Assembly (NCBI RefSeq): GCF_013912375.1
Contig: NZ_JACETV010000007.1
Coordinates: 219,581 to 283,580, forward strand
Origin: Emticicia sp. BO119
GTDB lineage: Bacteria; Bacteroidota; Bacteroidia; Cytophagales; Spirosomataceae
Direction: 5' to 3'
DNA length: 64,000 nucleotides
Made by a program: the position numbers and the translations under genes. Below, piece by piece: positions 1 through 8,656 of the stretch; the first letter of the stretch is position 1, and every line of letters starts with the position of its first letter. The notes under the pieces are model-generated. The model did not search any database. It saw only the letters and a program-made list of their open reading frames with translations, and had not been told where the DNA came from.

Positions 1-1
1 G

Positions 2-1756
2 GCACATCGTACACAATTTGGCGATTTGCTGAGTATTTATGAATTACAGGCAGTTTCAGGTTTTGATTTAAGCACTATCGAACAGTTATTGCCATTTGTG
101 GAGGTCAGACAAAAATTTAATACAAAGACCCTAACCAATAGTTTCTCTAAGGTAACTGATCATTATCTGATTCTGCGAAGTAGCCAGACTTTAGAGAAAA
201 GCAAAGGATTTATCGAGAATAAGTATTTAGGGTCACCTCAACAATTATACGCTCGTTATCGATTAAGCAATTCAGGCAATTTCCAGATAGGCTTAGTTGC
301 TGAAAAAGATGCAGGCGAAAAAAAATATTCTGATTTTTACAGTTTTCATATTCAATTAAAAAATAAAGGCAACCTTAAAAACTTGGTTATAGGCGATTAT
401 CAGGTACAATTCGGACAGGGTCTGGTATTGGGTTCTGGGTTCTTTTTAGGCAAGGGCAGCGAAGCAGTTACAACAATCCGACGAAGCAATATGGGTATCC
501 GCCCCTATAGTTCCTTATTAGAAGGCGGCTATTTCAGAGGATTAGCAGCTACCTATCGGCTAAAGAAAACCGACCTGACTACCTTTTATTCTTATGCCAG
601 ACGAGATGCGAATATTGATGAAACTGATGGAGAAAGAGAGGAGTATTTCAGTTCAATTCTGACAGCCGGCTACCATCGCACCGAAACAGAGATGGCTCGC
701 AAAAATCAATTGTCAGAACAGAATATAGGAGCCAATGCTACTTTTCACTTCAATAATGGGTATGTAGGGGCTACATTACTGCATACTCAATTTGATGCAT
801 TATTGATGCACCAACCCAGACTTTATAACAAGTTTGAATTTAAAGGTAAACAAAACACAATAGGAAGTACCAATTTTACCTATACCTGGCAAAATTTCAA
901 TTTTTTTGGCGAAGCCGCTCGAAGCAGTAGTGGCGGGATCGGATTGGCTGGTGGTTGGGTAGCTGCTCTAACTAAACAGATAGAGTGGGCGATGCACCTA
1001 AGATACTACGATAAAAATTTCCATAGTTTTTACGGGAATGCTTTGGCTGAAGGAAGTAGAAATATAAATGAGCGGGGCGTTTACTGGGGCTTAAAATACT
1101 CTCCTAAAAAGAATCTTACACTAAGTGGATTTTATGATCGATTCAGTTTTCCATGGTTGAAGTATCTGGTTGATGCGCCCTCTCGTGGATTTGATTATTT
1201 ACTGCGGGCGTCTTGTCAGATTAATAAAAAAGCATTACTATATGCGCAGTATCATGCTGAGTACAAAGGTAAAAACCTACCGGATAATATTACCCCAACT
1301 GATATAGTAGTAAATACTATTCGGAATAATATATTAGGTAACTTTGATTATACAGTGAACCGGACTCTCAAAATTCAGAGTCGGGTACAGATAAATACTT
1401 TTCAATATGAAGAGCGAGCTAAATCGGTTGGATATGCCATTATGCAGGATGTGGAGGGGTCAATAAAAAAACTCTATCTTAAAGGACGAATAGCTTGGTT
1501 TGCTACCGATAATTATGATTCGAGGATTTATGCTTTTGAGAATACCGTATTATATGCAGTTTCTTTCCCGGCTTATTATGGAAAGGGAATAAGGGTGTAT
1601 CTGACGAGCAGATACGCTCTTAACCAGCACCTTGATTTATGGTTACGCTATGCGCGTACACAACTGACCAATCAGGATAGCATAGGTAGTGGCAATGATA
1701 TGATTGATGGCAATCATAAATCGGATATTAATTTGCAGGTAAGATATAGATTTTAA
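2..1756 (+). CDS. Helix-hairpin-helix domain protein with beta-rich C-terminal part, 5' end outside the window
   Basis: The reading frame is open from the first bases of the window (frame of position 2), so this gene starts upstream and the TTG at 26 is not its start. The first visible residues read FGDLLSIYELQAVSGFD, matching the end of a ComEA-like helix-hairpin-helix repeat (a known Bacteroidota arrangement: HhH repeats followed by a long beta-rich region). The rest, about 550 residues, is rich in aromatic residues alternating with polar ones (for example YHAEYKG, WLRYARTQL), ends in F, and resembles an outer-membrane beta-barrel. The barrel is an inference from composition. Location is probably the outer membrane. 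The role is unknown; a part in DNA handling or uptake is only suggested by the HhH motif. Confidence 0.75.
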   Translation, partial: AHRTQFGDLLSIYELQAVSGFDLSTIEQLLPFVEVRQKFNTKTLTNSFSKVTDHYLILRSSQTLEKSKGFIENKYLGSPQQLYARYRLSNSGNFQIGLVAEKDAGEKKYSDFYSFHIQLKNKGNLKNLVIGDYQVQFGQGLVLGSGFFLGKGSEAVTTIRRSNMGIRPYSSLLEGGYFRGLAATYRLKKTDLTTFYSYARRDANIDETDGEREEYFSSILTAGYHRTETEMARKNQLSEQNIGANATFHFNNGYVGATLLHTQFDALLMHQPRLYNKFEFKGKQNTIGSTNFTYTWQNFNFFGEAARSSSGGIGLAGGWVAALTKQIEWAMHLRYYDKNFHSFYGNALAEGSRNINERGVYWGLKYSPKKNLTLSGFYDRFSFPWLKYLVDAPSRGFDYLLRASCQINKKALLYAQYHAEYKGKNLPDNITPTDIVVNTIRNNILGNFDYTVNRTLKIQSRVQINTFQYEERAKSVGYAIMQDVEGSIKKLYLKGRIAWFATDNYDSRIYAFENTVLYAVSFPAYYGKGIRVYLTSRYALNQHLDLWLRYARTQLTNQDSIGSGNDMIDGNHKSDINLQVRYRF

Positions 1757-1852
1757 GGGTTTGTATAATTGTTTCAGGTGCAGCCTGAGCTACTTAATTT
1801 AAACTATCGGATTGCTTGTAAAACTTCTGACTGATTGGCAATAATTATTTTT

Positions 1853-1901
1853 CCATCTAATAAAGGTTGTGTCCATAATAGACACAACCTTTATTAGATG
1901 G
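1853..1901. terminator. Perfect 21-bp inverted repeat, likely terminator
   Basis: Positions 1853-1873 and 1881-1901 are perfect reverse complements separated by 7 bases. The stem contains AAAGGTTGTGTC. It lies about 100 bp after the stop of the upstream gene and 70 bp before the next start. There is no strong T-tract, so it may act as a bidirectional terminator or be a remnant of a mobile sequence. Confidence 0.6.
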
Positions 1902-1970
1902 GAATGCTGGCCTCAAGGGTAGATTTCTTATATTTAGGCAAAATATAAAGAAGATTAAAAAAAACTAAAA

Positions 1971-2348
1971 ATGTACCAACGAGAGCAACTAATACAACAT
2001 TACATTGAATCCTATAATAACTTTGATGTAGAGGGCATGCTGAAAGATTTAGATGAAGATGTTCAGTTTGAGAATAGATCCGGCGGAGAGGTGAATTTGA
2101 GTATCAAAGGCTTATCTGCATTTAAAGAGCAAGCTGAGAAAGCCAAAGGTTTTTTCTCTGAGAGACAACAAACCATCAAGCGTTTTCAGCATAATAGTAC
2201 TCAGACTGAAATTGAAATAGATTATCAAGCCATCTTAGCTATTGACTTATCTAATAACTTGAAAAAAGGCGATGCGCTCGACCTGAAAGGTAAATCTATC
2301 TTTACTTTCGAGGACTCAAAAATTATAGCAATTACTGATATTAGTTAA
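1971..2348 (+). CDS. NTF2-like / SnoaL-like small protein
   Basis: A 125-residue protein with the pattern of the nuclear transport factor 2-like (SnoaL-like) fold: an N-terminal helix with YIESYNNFDVEGML, then alternating strands ending in LKGKSIFTFEDSKI. These proteins form a cone-shaped cavity and may be enzymes or binding proteins, so the substrate cannot be stated. It starts at ATG 1971 and ends only 4 bp before the next gene, which suggests a two-gene transcript with the PEP mutase-like enzyme. No signal peptide, so cytoplasmic. Confidence 0.75.
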   Translation: MYQREQLIQHYIESYNNFDVEGMLKDLDEDVQFENRSGGEVNLSIKGLSAFKEQAEKAKGFFSERQQTIKRFQHNSTQTEIEIDYQAILAIDLSNNLKKGDALDLKGKSIFTFEDSKIIAITDIS

Positions 2349-2352
2349 AGCC

Positions 2353-3198
2353 ATGACAACAAAGCCTACACAAAAAGAAAAAGCATTGAAACTCTATGCC
2401 CTGCATCATACAGGTAAACTTCTGATTTTGCCTAATATCTGGGATACTATAGGCGCTCTTTTATTAGAGAGTCTGCAATTTCCTGCCATTGCAACTGCCA
2501 GTGCTTCAATAGCCTATTCAAATGGATATAATGATGGAGAGCAAATTCCCTTTAGTGAGGTTTTGATACGTCTGAAGCAGATTACCAAAAGTGTAGATGT
2601 ACCTGTAACAGCTGATGTTGAAAGCGCCTATGCCACGACAGATGCACAGTTGCGTGAGAACATTGGATTATTGTTAGATACCGGAATCGCAGGCATTAAT
2701 ATTGAAGATACAAATACCAATACTCATAGCATTTACACCATTGATGAACAATGCAATAGAATCAGGATTATAAAGGAAGTGGCAAAAGAAAAAGATGTTC
2801 CGCTTTTTATCAATGCCCGCACCGATATATTGATTCACGGAAATTTTTTTTCAAGTGAGGATACGAGATTCGAAGAAATAGTGAAAAGGAGCCTGGCATA
2901 CAAAGATGCAGGGGCTAATTGTTTTTATCCGATTCTGATGAAGGAAGAGAAAGATTTAAAAAGATTGGTAGAGTTCGTTGATTTTCCGATTAATGTGCTG
3001 ACATCCCCCGGTATTCCATCATTAAAAACACTTGAAGAAATTGGCATAGCCAGAGTGAGCTTAGGACCGAATTATTTGAAATTAGCCCTGAAAACTATGA
3101 AAGATATAGCTTTGAAATTGAAAGATTATGATGGGATTACCGAGATTATCAATAATGATTTAACAAGTGATTATGTGAAAGGATTGGTGAATAAATAA
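2353..3198 (+). CDS. Isocitrate lyase / phosphoenolpyruvate mutase family protein
   Basis: A 281-residue protein of the ICL/PEPM superfamily, a TIM barrel that cleaves or forms C-C or C-P bonds next to a carboxylate with Mg2+. Recognisable features are LILPNIWDTIGA near residue 28, the metal-binding region VTADVESAYA around residues 88-98, GINIEDTN near 115 and INARTDIL near 152, then a late barrel strand VLTSPGIPS. The members with known reactions include methylisocitrate lyase and PEP mutase. This one belongs to the shorter, poorly characterised branch without the KKCGH loop of true isocitrate lyases, so its substrate is unknown. It is probably co-transcribed with the NTF2-like gene 4 bp upstream. 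Confidence 0.85.
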   Translation: MTTKPTQKEKALKLYALHHTGKLLILPNIWDTIGALLLESLQFPAIATASASIAYSNGYNDGEQIPFSEVLIRLKQITKSVDVPVTADVESAYATTDAQLRENIGLLLDTGIAGINIEDTNTNTHSIYTIDEQCNRIRIIKEVAKEKDVPLFINARTDILIHGNFFSSEDTRFEEIVKRSLAYKDAGANCFYPILMKEEKDLKRLVEFVDFPINVLTSPGIPSLKTLEEIGIARVSLGPNYLKLALKTMKDIALKLKDYDGITEIINNDLTSDYVKGLVNK

Positions 3199-3253
3199 AA
3201 GAATAGTTATGAATCTGATTTAAAGGCAATTAAATACACTACTGTAAAGTCTG

Positions 3254-3736
3254 ATGGATATTGAAACTGCAAAAGATTTGGATGATAGGGATAGTCCACT
3301 ATCAATAAAATTCAGAAAAGATGGTTATAATTTTATTTTTATAATTGCCTGTTGTGTTTGTATGTATTTCGGAGATGATTTCTTTTCAACTACTAAGTAT
3401 AATAAAAATGAATTATTGAAGATAAAGGCAATTGTAGAAAAAGCACCAGAATTACGAATTACGTCCGGCAGAAATAAAAGATATTATGTGACATTTAAAA
3501 TCAGAGGTTCTGATGAAATAGAAATGAACAGACAGGCTGCTTTTAGTATGCAGGAATTTGTAGATGAGGTGAAATCTGGAGACACTATTCAGATTCAAAC
3601 TCCATATCATTCTGTTATACAGGAGAATAAGAAGTTAATATTACTGTCATCATTTGAGGTAATAGGTATCGCTAAAGGTTCAAAAGAATACATTAATTAC
3701 GAAATATATGTGAGAGGAGAACGCACAAAACAATAA
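3254..3736 (+). CDS. Hypothetical single-pass membrane protein, possibly truncated by a frameshift
   Basis: A 160-residue protein with a hydrophilic N-terminus (about 25 residues), one transmembrane segment (FIFIIACCVCMYFG, residues about 28-42) and a beta-rich domain. This resembles the DUF3592-like plan of TM, extracytoplasmic beta domain, TM, but the second TM is missing in this frame. It appears in the next frame immediately after the stop, see the entry at 3697-3888. I do not recognise the family with certainty and propose no function. Confidence 0.55.
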   Translation: MDIETAKDLDDRDSPLSIKFRKDGYNFIFIIACCVCMYFGDDFFSTTKYNKNELLKIKAIVEKAPELRITSGRNKRYYVTFKIRGSDEIEMNRQAAFSMQEFVDEVKSGDTIQIQTPYHSVIQENKKLILLSSFEVIGIAKGSKEYINYEIYVRGERTKQ

Positions 3737-3888
3737 TCTGGCTTGTGTGTGCTATATGGGCAATTTTCTGCTCATTATACTTTAGGGAAGCGCAAGAGAC
3801 ACCAACGATATTAGGTAGAAAGCTGAAATTTTTTGATACTCTGATTGCCGGGATATTTATTATTTATCTGATAACCATTTTTTGGTAG
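3697..3888 (+). other. Out-of-frame continuation carrying two hydrophobic segments
   Basis: The frame of position 3841 is open from 3697 to the TAG at 3886-3888. It encodes a hydrophobic stretch IIWLVCAIWAIFCSLYF, a polar loop, and a second stretch TLIAGIFIIYLITIFW. There is no ATG in it. Adding one A to the AAAA run at about 3728-3731 would join it to the preceding protein at ERTK and restore a C-terminal membrane part. It could be a real frameshift, a programmed or sequencing slippage, or a separate short gene starting at a GTG inside. Confidence 0.4.
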
Positions 3889-3889
3889 C

Positions 3890-4660
3890 CTAAAGTTTTT
3901 GCGTAAATAAATGGTTTTTGTCTTTTTTCGCCATTTGCATATAATGTTCTTTCATCGTTGCATCAAAATGCTCAATTGAATACCTTAATAAAGTTCGGGG
4001 CATAGAGGCAGCATATTTATCTAAAAGAGCTTTGAGCATTTCGGGATTTTTATCTCCTGCAAAACGTAGCATCCAGCCTGTGGCTTTATTTACTAAATCT
4101 TCTTTGTCATGAATCAGTATTTCGGCAATAGTAAAGGTATCTTCTATCTCGCCTTTCTTAATGAAATAGCAGGTACCTAAAATAGCTGTTCTTCGCTCCC
4201 ATCTATTAAAAGAATGAGCTAAGTCATATAGAGTCTTATGAGATTTATCAAACAAATATCTCCCGACCATATTCAGACAACCCAAATCCACCAGATCCCA
4301 GTTATTTACCCTATCATGTCTTCTTATGTATAAATCGAAAAACTCTTTCAGTCTTTCTTCTTTAATCTTTTTCTCCCTGCTGGCCTTATCCATAATGCTT
4401 ATTGCTCCTGCCCGAACTTCATGAATCGGGCTCTCTAAGAGCTTCTCTATCTCTGCTACAGGCATATTAACATAGCTTTGAGCCAAGCTAAATAGCTGCC
4501 CCATTTTTACACCTATAAATTCATCTTTTTCATCTGTATCAGTCTTAAAATACCTTTGAATCTTCAAGCGTTCTTCGTCTGACTGTAAAGCATAGAGGGC
4601 CTGGATAAAATGTTCTGCATTAATATCAGTATTCTGTTGTATTCTTGCTTTTTTCTGCAT
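3890..4660 (-). CDS. DNA alkylation repair protein, AlkD-like glycosylase
   Basis: A 256-residue all-helical HEAT-like repeat protein of the AlkC/AlkD family, which removes N3- and N7-alkylated purines without base flipping. Seen in the sequence: W121-D-L-V-D125, which matches the tryptophan and catalytic aspartate spacing known for Bacillus cereus AlkD; WERRTAIL further on; KATGWMLRFAG; and MPRTLLRYSIEHF near the end. I chose the ATG at 4660 because the alternative at 4711 adds 17 residues (MRISLDLLNLVIICAI) not expected in a cytoplasmic repair enzyme. The gene stands alone on the minus strand, its 3' end abutting the preceding plus-strand membrane protein. Confidence 0.85.
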   Translation of the reverse strand: MQKKARIQQNTDINAEHFIQALYALQSDEERLKIQRYFKTDTDEKDEFIGVKMGQLFSLAQSYVNMPVAEIEKLLESPIHEVRAGAISIMDKASREKKIKEERLKEFFDLYIRRHDRVNNWDLVDLGCLNMVGRYLFDKSHKTLYDLAHSFNRWERRTAILGTCYFIKKGEIEDTFTIAEILIHDKEDLVNKATGWMLRFAGDKNPEMLKALLDKYAASMPRTLLRYSIEHFDATMKEHYMQMAKKDKNHLFTQKL

Positions 4661-4790
4661 TTTTATTGCGCATATTATTACCAAATTTAATAAATCCAGT
4701 GAAATTCTCAACGATGAATAACCGTCTGTGGCATAGAATTTTTGGCAATTGCCGCAAGAAAATTATTTATTAACTCAATTGACTAAGATT

Positions 4791-5015
4791 ATGGAAGCAA
4801 CACACAAAAAAACAAAGAAGGATACCAAGGACACGAAAGACAGGTATTCTAATGCCACAAAAGATGACTTTTCGGGAACACAAAGCAAAGAATATGCTGG
4901 TAACAGAGTATCAGAAGCGACTATTAATAATCCTGGAAGTGTAAGTCGTTTAAGAGGCTTGAAATCAGATAGTAATGCTAAAACTACGGGTGCTCGTTCA
5001 GACAACAGGCTTTAG
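4791..5015 (+). CDS. Small hydrophilic hypothetical protein
   Basis: A possible 74-residue protein starting at ATG 4791 (the frame opens further upstream at a TTG at 4749). It is strongly hydrophilic and low in complexity, with lysine/threonine/aspartate-rich TKKDTKDTKDRYS near the N-terminus and ending GARSDNRL. It is probably disordered. A good factor-independent terminator lies 140 bp downstream on the same strand, which supports transcription. The divergent neighbour is the alkylation repair gene. No family recognised. An antisense frame over the same DNA encodes a hydrophobic peptide and is taken as a shadow. Confidence 0.45.
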   Translation: MEATHKKTKKDTKDTKDRYSNATKDDFSGTQSKEYAGNRVSEATINNPGSVSRLRGLKSDSNAKTTGARSDNRL

Positions 5016-5153
5016 CAATTGATACCAACAAAAACGCGATTCAGGACTTACCATGATTGAATAATAGAACACGTGATGGTCGGTTCTTAAAATATAGAAT
5101 TTATGTTCGATATGATTTTCAGCAATTGACTCCATGGCTTTATTTGTTTAATT

Positions 5154-5180
5154 ACGCGATATTCTTTATCGCGTTTTTGT
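5154..5180 (+). terminator. Factor-independent terminator
   Basis: Stem ACGCGATA at 5154-5161, loop TTCTT, complementary TATCGCGT at 5167-5174, followed by a T-rich run. It ends whatever transcript crosses the small gene at 4791-5015. Confidence 0.65.
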
Positions 5181-5583
5181 TTTTAAAAATCTTAATTTCT
5201 TGTATATCTTATACTTTGTTTATAACGAATAAAAAATTATACCAAAGCAATCCAGAAATAATTTATCGGTGGTCTCTGACCTGAAATACACAAACTAATC
5301 TATCATATTCGTATGTTCAGACTTTCAAAATACTTACTGTTATACGTGTGTTGGTTCTTCCCCATCCCCCGTTTATCTGTTGAGATTCTGCTACAAAAAA
5401 GGGTTTTTCTTTACTAATTTTTATACAGGTATAATTTTTCAGCTTTATATTCAGAAGTTTCATAGAAATGTGATTATCAGTTCTATGAAACAAATTGTAT
5501 GAGGGGGAGTTTAGTCTATAGACTGCGACTGACAGAGAAGCTGAAAACTGGATAGAGTAGGCATTCATTTAATCTTTAAAATT
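5181..5583. other. Intergenic region upstream of the small heat shock gene
   Basis: About 400 bp without a convincing gene. Short open frames on either strand here have no recognisable content. A 7-bp inverted repeat CATAGAA/TTCTATG (5461-5467 and 5481-5487, 13-base spacer) lies about 100 bp before the hsp20 start and could be an operator or chance. No CIRCE-type element was seen. Confidence 0.4.
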
Positions 5584-6024
5584 ATGTCTTTAATTAAATG
5601 GAAAAAGGATGATTTGTTTCCTACATTCGATTCTTTGTGGGATGATTTTTTCAACAAGGATTTTTATAATCGAGGAGTAAACTTAGGAACGAGGATTCCG
5701 GCGGTAAACGTTTCAGAAACGGATACAAGTTATCATGTAGAAGTAGCGATTCCAGGCTTTAAAAAAGAAGATTTTAATATCGATATTGAAAACAATGTGC
5801 TGACAATTTCTTCAGAACAGAAAAACGAAAAAGAAGAATTTGAAGGTAAAAAAGCTACAAGAAAAGAATTTAGCTATTCGTCATTTCAACGTAGTTTTCA
5901 GATACCTGAGAGTGTTAAAGAAGATGCTATAGCGGCATCATACAAAGATGGTATTCTGAAACTTGATTTGCCAAAGACTGAACCAGCCAAGGCAAAAGAC
6001 AAAAAGAAAATAGCAATTCAGTAG
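5584..6024 (+). CDS. Small heat shock protein, Hsp20/alpha-crystallin family
   Basis: A 146-residue ATP-independent holdase that binds unfolding proteins in the cytoplasm. The N-terminal region has FPTFDSLWDDFF (residues about 12-23). The alpha-crystallin domain (about 37-135) begins IPAVNVSETDTSYHVEVAIPGF, here abbreviated from its key residues, and includes FNIDIENNVLTI and the G-I-L-K-L motif in YKDGILKLDLPK near residue 125. A lysine-rich tail follows. It is a single gene closed by its own terminator at 6036-6066, consistent with independent stress induction. Confidence 0.93.
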   Translation: MSLIKWKKDDLFPTFDSLWDDFFNKDFYNRGVNLGTRIPAVNVSETDTSYHVEVAIPGFKKEDFNIDIENNVLTISSEQKNEKEEFEGKKATRKEFSYSSFQRSFQIPESVKEDAIAASYKDGILKLDLPKTEPAKAKDKKKIAIQ

Positions 6025-6035
6025 GGAAATTTCAG

Positions 6036-6066
6036 GAGTTGGTGTCTACCGGACACCAACTCTTTT
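6036..6066 (+). terminator. Terminator of the hsp20 gene
   Basis: An 11-bp perfect stem, GAGTTGGTGTC (6036-6046) with GACACCAACTC (6052-6062), 5-base loop, then TTTT. It starts 12 bp after the hsp20 stop codon. Confidence 0.85.
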
Positions 6067-6085
6067 AATAAATATATGTAAACCT

Positions 6086-6535
6086 ATGAAAACTAAAGCT
6101 GTAATTTTATTGGTAAGCAGTGCTTTTCTTTTAAATGCCTGTATTGGTCCAAAAACGTGCTTGTATTATGTGAGTTTTACCAATAAATCGAGCCACCCAG
6201 TTCAATTTGGTTGGGGCAGCCGCTCTGGTGGTAAGGTAAAAATGGTGGAAGTAAAAGGTCAGAATACGATTGATTTTAGTTTCTGGACTGATGAACTGCC
6301 TTTAGGGAGTTTTCCACAGGATAGTGATTCTGTTGTGGTAGTATTAGCTAATGGCAAAAGGATTATTGATGTAAAACAGTGTGAAATACTAAACGGGGAA
6401 ATTAATTGCAAACAAGATGCCCGAAGTTTCTTTAACCCTAAAGCTTATTCGAGATACCAGAATAGTATGCTTAATAAAAGTTGTGGTGGGGTTGAGTATG
6501 TATTTACAGATATTGATGCAAAAAGGGCGAGGTAA
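6086..6535 (+). CDS. Hypothetical lipoprotein
   Basis: A 149-residue protein with a short signal peptide and lipobox (LLNAC, cysteine at residue 19), so probably exported and lipid-anchored. The mature part has beta-strand character and five further cysteines. No family recognised. The end of the gene may be disturbed: just after DIDAK, another frame continues open to 6641, which might be an out-of-frame C-terminal extension. The downstream DNA is a decayed TonB receptor, so this locus has seen rearrangement. Confidence 0.6.
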   Translation: MKTKAVILLVSSAFLLNACIGPKTCLYYVSFTNKSSHPVQFGWGSRSGGKVKMVEVKGQNTIDFSFWTDELPLGSFPQDSDSVVVVLANGKRIIDVKQCEILNGEINCKQDARSFFNPKAYSRYQNSMLNKSCGGVEYVFTDIDAKRAR

Positions 6536-6700
6536 AAGTGAGGTTGTTTATGAGAAAGAAATTCAAAATAGTGTGTTTGATAGATCTACTAATGATGAGA
6601 TTATTGAGCCTATTCACAATATAGAGCACAGTGCTTTATAGGCAGATAAGGAATGGGCTACTTTATCAGAAAGAATGAAGTGGGAACGTCTGACCTATTG

Positions 6701-7207
6701 CATGATAGATTCTATCTGAAAACAGGCTAAATTGGTAGTAGGGGTTTTGATTTTGATGTGATGGGTAAAATCAACAAAAATATCAGTATTACCGCCAACT
6801 ATTCGTATTGCGATTCGCGTATCACCAACGATATTGACTCTACCGTAGTCGGGTTGATGAATGGCGGAACAGCCAGAAATTTAGCTAACGTATGATTGAA
6901 ATATCATTTTGCAAAGGGGTCGCTGAAAGGGTTTTCGCTTAAAGGTAGTTTACAATATACAGGCGAACGCAATGGTGTACAACCCGGATGGAATGCGATG
7001 GAAGGAAACAAATTTCTAACAGCCTACTCCCTTTATGATGCGGCTATATCTTACCAGACTGAAAAATTCAGTATTGGTTTCAATATTTACAATATAGCTA
7101 ATATTAAGTATGCTACCAATGGCTGGTGGTGTCCAGAATATAGAGAATGGATGTTTGAAACAGGGACTCCCTGCAATTTCAGATTACAGACATTAATTAA
7201 ATTCTAA
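6701..7207 (+). pseudogene. 3' remnant of a TonB-dependent siderophore-type receptor
   Basis: In one frame (that of position 6896) the DNA reads as the last part of a TonB-dependent receptor barrel: FYLKTG, stop, then GFDFDVMGKINKNIS and ITANYSY, then a second stop at 6893-6895 inside LANV-stop-LKYHFA, then SLQYTGERNG, FNIYNIANIKYA and a final LQTLIKF. The two in-frame stops (TAA at 6728-6730 and TGA at 6893-6895) probably replace sense codons such as GAA and TGG. The plug and most of the barrel are missing, so this is a truncated and decaying gene. The known family role is uptake of ferric siderophores through the outer membrane. Confidence 0.8.
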
Positions 7208-7460
7208 AACTTTATAGGTCTTTCGTATAATTACGGATTTTGCATAATGTACACAAAAGTCATTATGCTTCTTTATATATGTTGTGTAACATAGACAGCG
7301 CATCCCTGGCTTTTAGCGTACATTGTGGCTATTTTTATTTTTAATCACTTTTGTAAGCGATTTTCATTTACAGAAAATCTGCATTAAGCAATAGCTTTTT
7401 TGTATAATTGTAAGGATTTATAGTCACAGCTTAAATCTTCCTATTCAGCCAGATATAATT

Positions 7461-8597
7461 ATGAAAAAAACTATTGCATTCATTCTTCTCATTGGGCTTA
7501 TTAACACTGCATGGGCTCATCAACTTCCACTCAATCCGAAACTCAGAATTCAGATAAATAAGAATGTTGAACTATTAGGGTTAGCTTATTTCGTTGGTTT
7601 TGAGGGGGTAGACATTGAAACCAAAACTATTGATATAAAAGGCAAAAAGATGCCTAAAAAAGACTGGCACAACTACGGTTACTTTATCTACGAAAAGTAT
7701 AAGCAATTTGCTACTAACGAAAGCCTGCTTAATAGTTTTACAGTAGCCGACCACCTATGGTTAGATTACCTCATTGCGCTTTTAGTCCAGGTAGAAGATT
7801 TCCCGAATGCAAGCCTGACAGAAGCAATTCCGGAGCAGTATTACATCAATTTCTCCAAAACAAAGAACCTGAAAGAAGCAAAGGAGAATGCAACAATCTT
7901 TTTAGGAGGGCTCAATAGCTTTTATACACAGATAAACTTCAATCAATACCTGTTGGATTCAAAAAAATACTATGACCAGGCTCTTGAAGAAGTAAAGCAA
8001 GGGTTACCCAAAACAGATTTCATTAGTACAATGGAAGGTTTCTATAAAAAGAGTTTTGATACCTATACCTTATTACCGAGCCTTACCATCCCCAAAGGCA
8101 TGGGCTTTGGCGTACAATATACTTCAGGAGGGAATACCCATATATTCAATGTATTTGGTGCGCTTGATTTTCAGCAGTTTTTAAATGTCAATCAATTACA
8201 AATGGGCTTTACTGATAAACAACGACTGAGAGAGTTAAGCGTGCATGAATTCGGCCATTCGTTTGTAAACCCAAGTGTAGACAAGTTGCCTGAGAAAATG
8301 ATAACAGATACCGAACATTTGTTAGAACCCATGAGATTAGCCATGGCTAATCAAGGCTACAATACCTGGCGAGCGAGTTTGTATGAGCATTTTGTGAGGG
8401 CGGGTGAAATTATTATTGCAGAAAAAATAGGAGATAAGGCTGGGTCCGAAAATCTATTTAAGTACTATCTGGAAGAAAGGCAATTTAAGTATATTCCGTC
8501 TATTCTTATCGAACTAAGGAAATATGACAGCGGGCAGTATAAAACTTATGATAAAACAGTATTGGCAGCGATGAAAGAGATTGAGAAGAATAAATAG
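7461..8597 (+). CDS. DUF4932 domain protein, putative secreted metallopeptidase
   Basis: A 378-residue protein with a cleavable signal peptide (MKKTIAFILLIGLINTAWA). The feature that stands out is H262-E-F-G-H266 in SVHEFGHSFVNP, a classic zinc-binding HExxH motif, matching the DUF4932 family of Bacteroidota. Activity of this family is, to my knowledge, not established, so peptidase function is inferred from the motif. It starts at ATG 7461 after a 250-bp intergenic region and is followed 60 bp later by a CPBP membrane protease gene. Confidence 0.8.
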   Translation: MKKTIAFILLIGLINTAWAHQLPLNPKLRIQINKNVELLGLAYFVGFEGVDIETKTIDIKGKKMPKKDWHNYGYFIYEKYKQFATNESLLNSFTVADHLWLDYLIALLVQVEDFPNASLTEAIPEQYYINFSKTKNLKEAKENATIFLGGLNSFYTQINFNQYLLDSKKYYDQALEEVKQGLPKTDFISTMEGFYKKSFDTYTLLPSLTIPKGMGFGVQYTSGGNTHIFNVFGALDFQQFLNVNQLQMGFTDKQRLRELSVHEFGHSFVNPSVDKLPEKMITDTEHLLEPMRLAMANQGYNTWRASLYEHFVRAGEIIIAEKIGDKAGSENLFKYYLEERQFKYIPSILIELRKYDSGQYKTYDKTVLAAMKEIEKNK

Positions 8598-8656
8598 GGG
8601 TAGCTTAAAGGCAGAACCGAAATAAAAGCATTTCTTTATTTGAACCTCTCCAATCT

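Noticed and set aside
5057..5284. A 75-residue plus-strand frame
   Set aside because: A terminator (5154-5180) lies inside it, no family is recognisable, and the composition follows the AT-rich background.
5317..5568. An 83-residue minus-strand frame upstream of hsp20
   Set aside because: Sequence looks random, with no motif or signal; it covers what should be the hsp20 promoter region.
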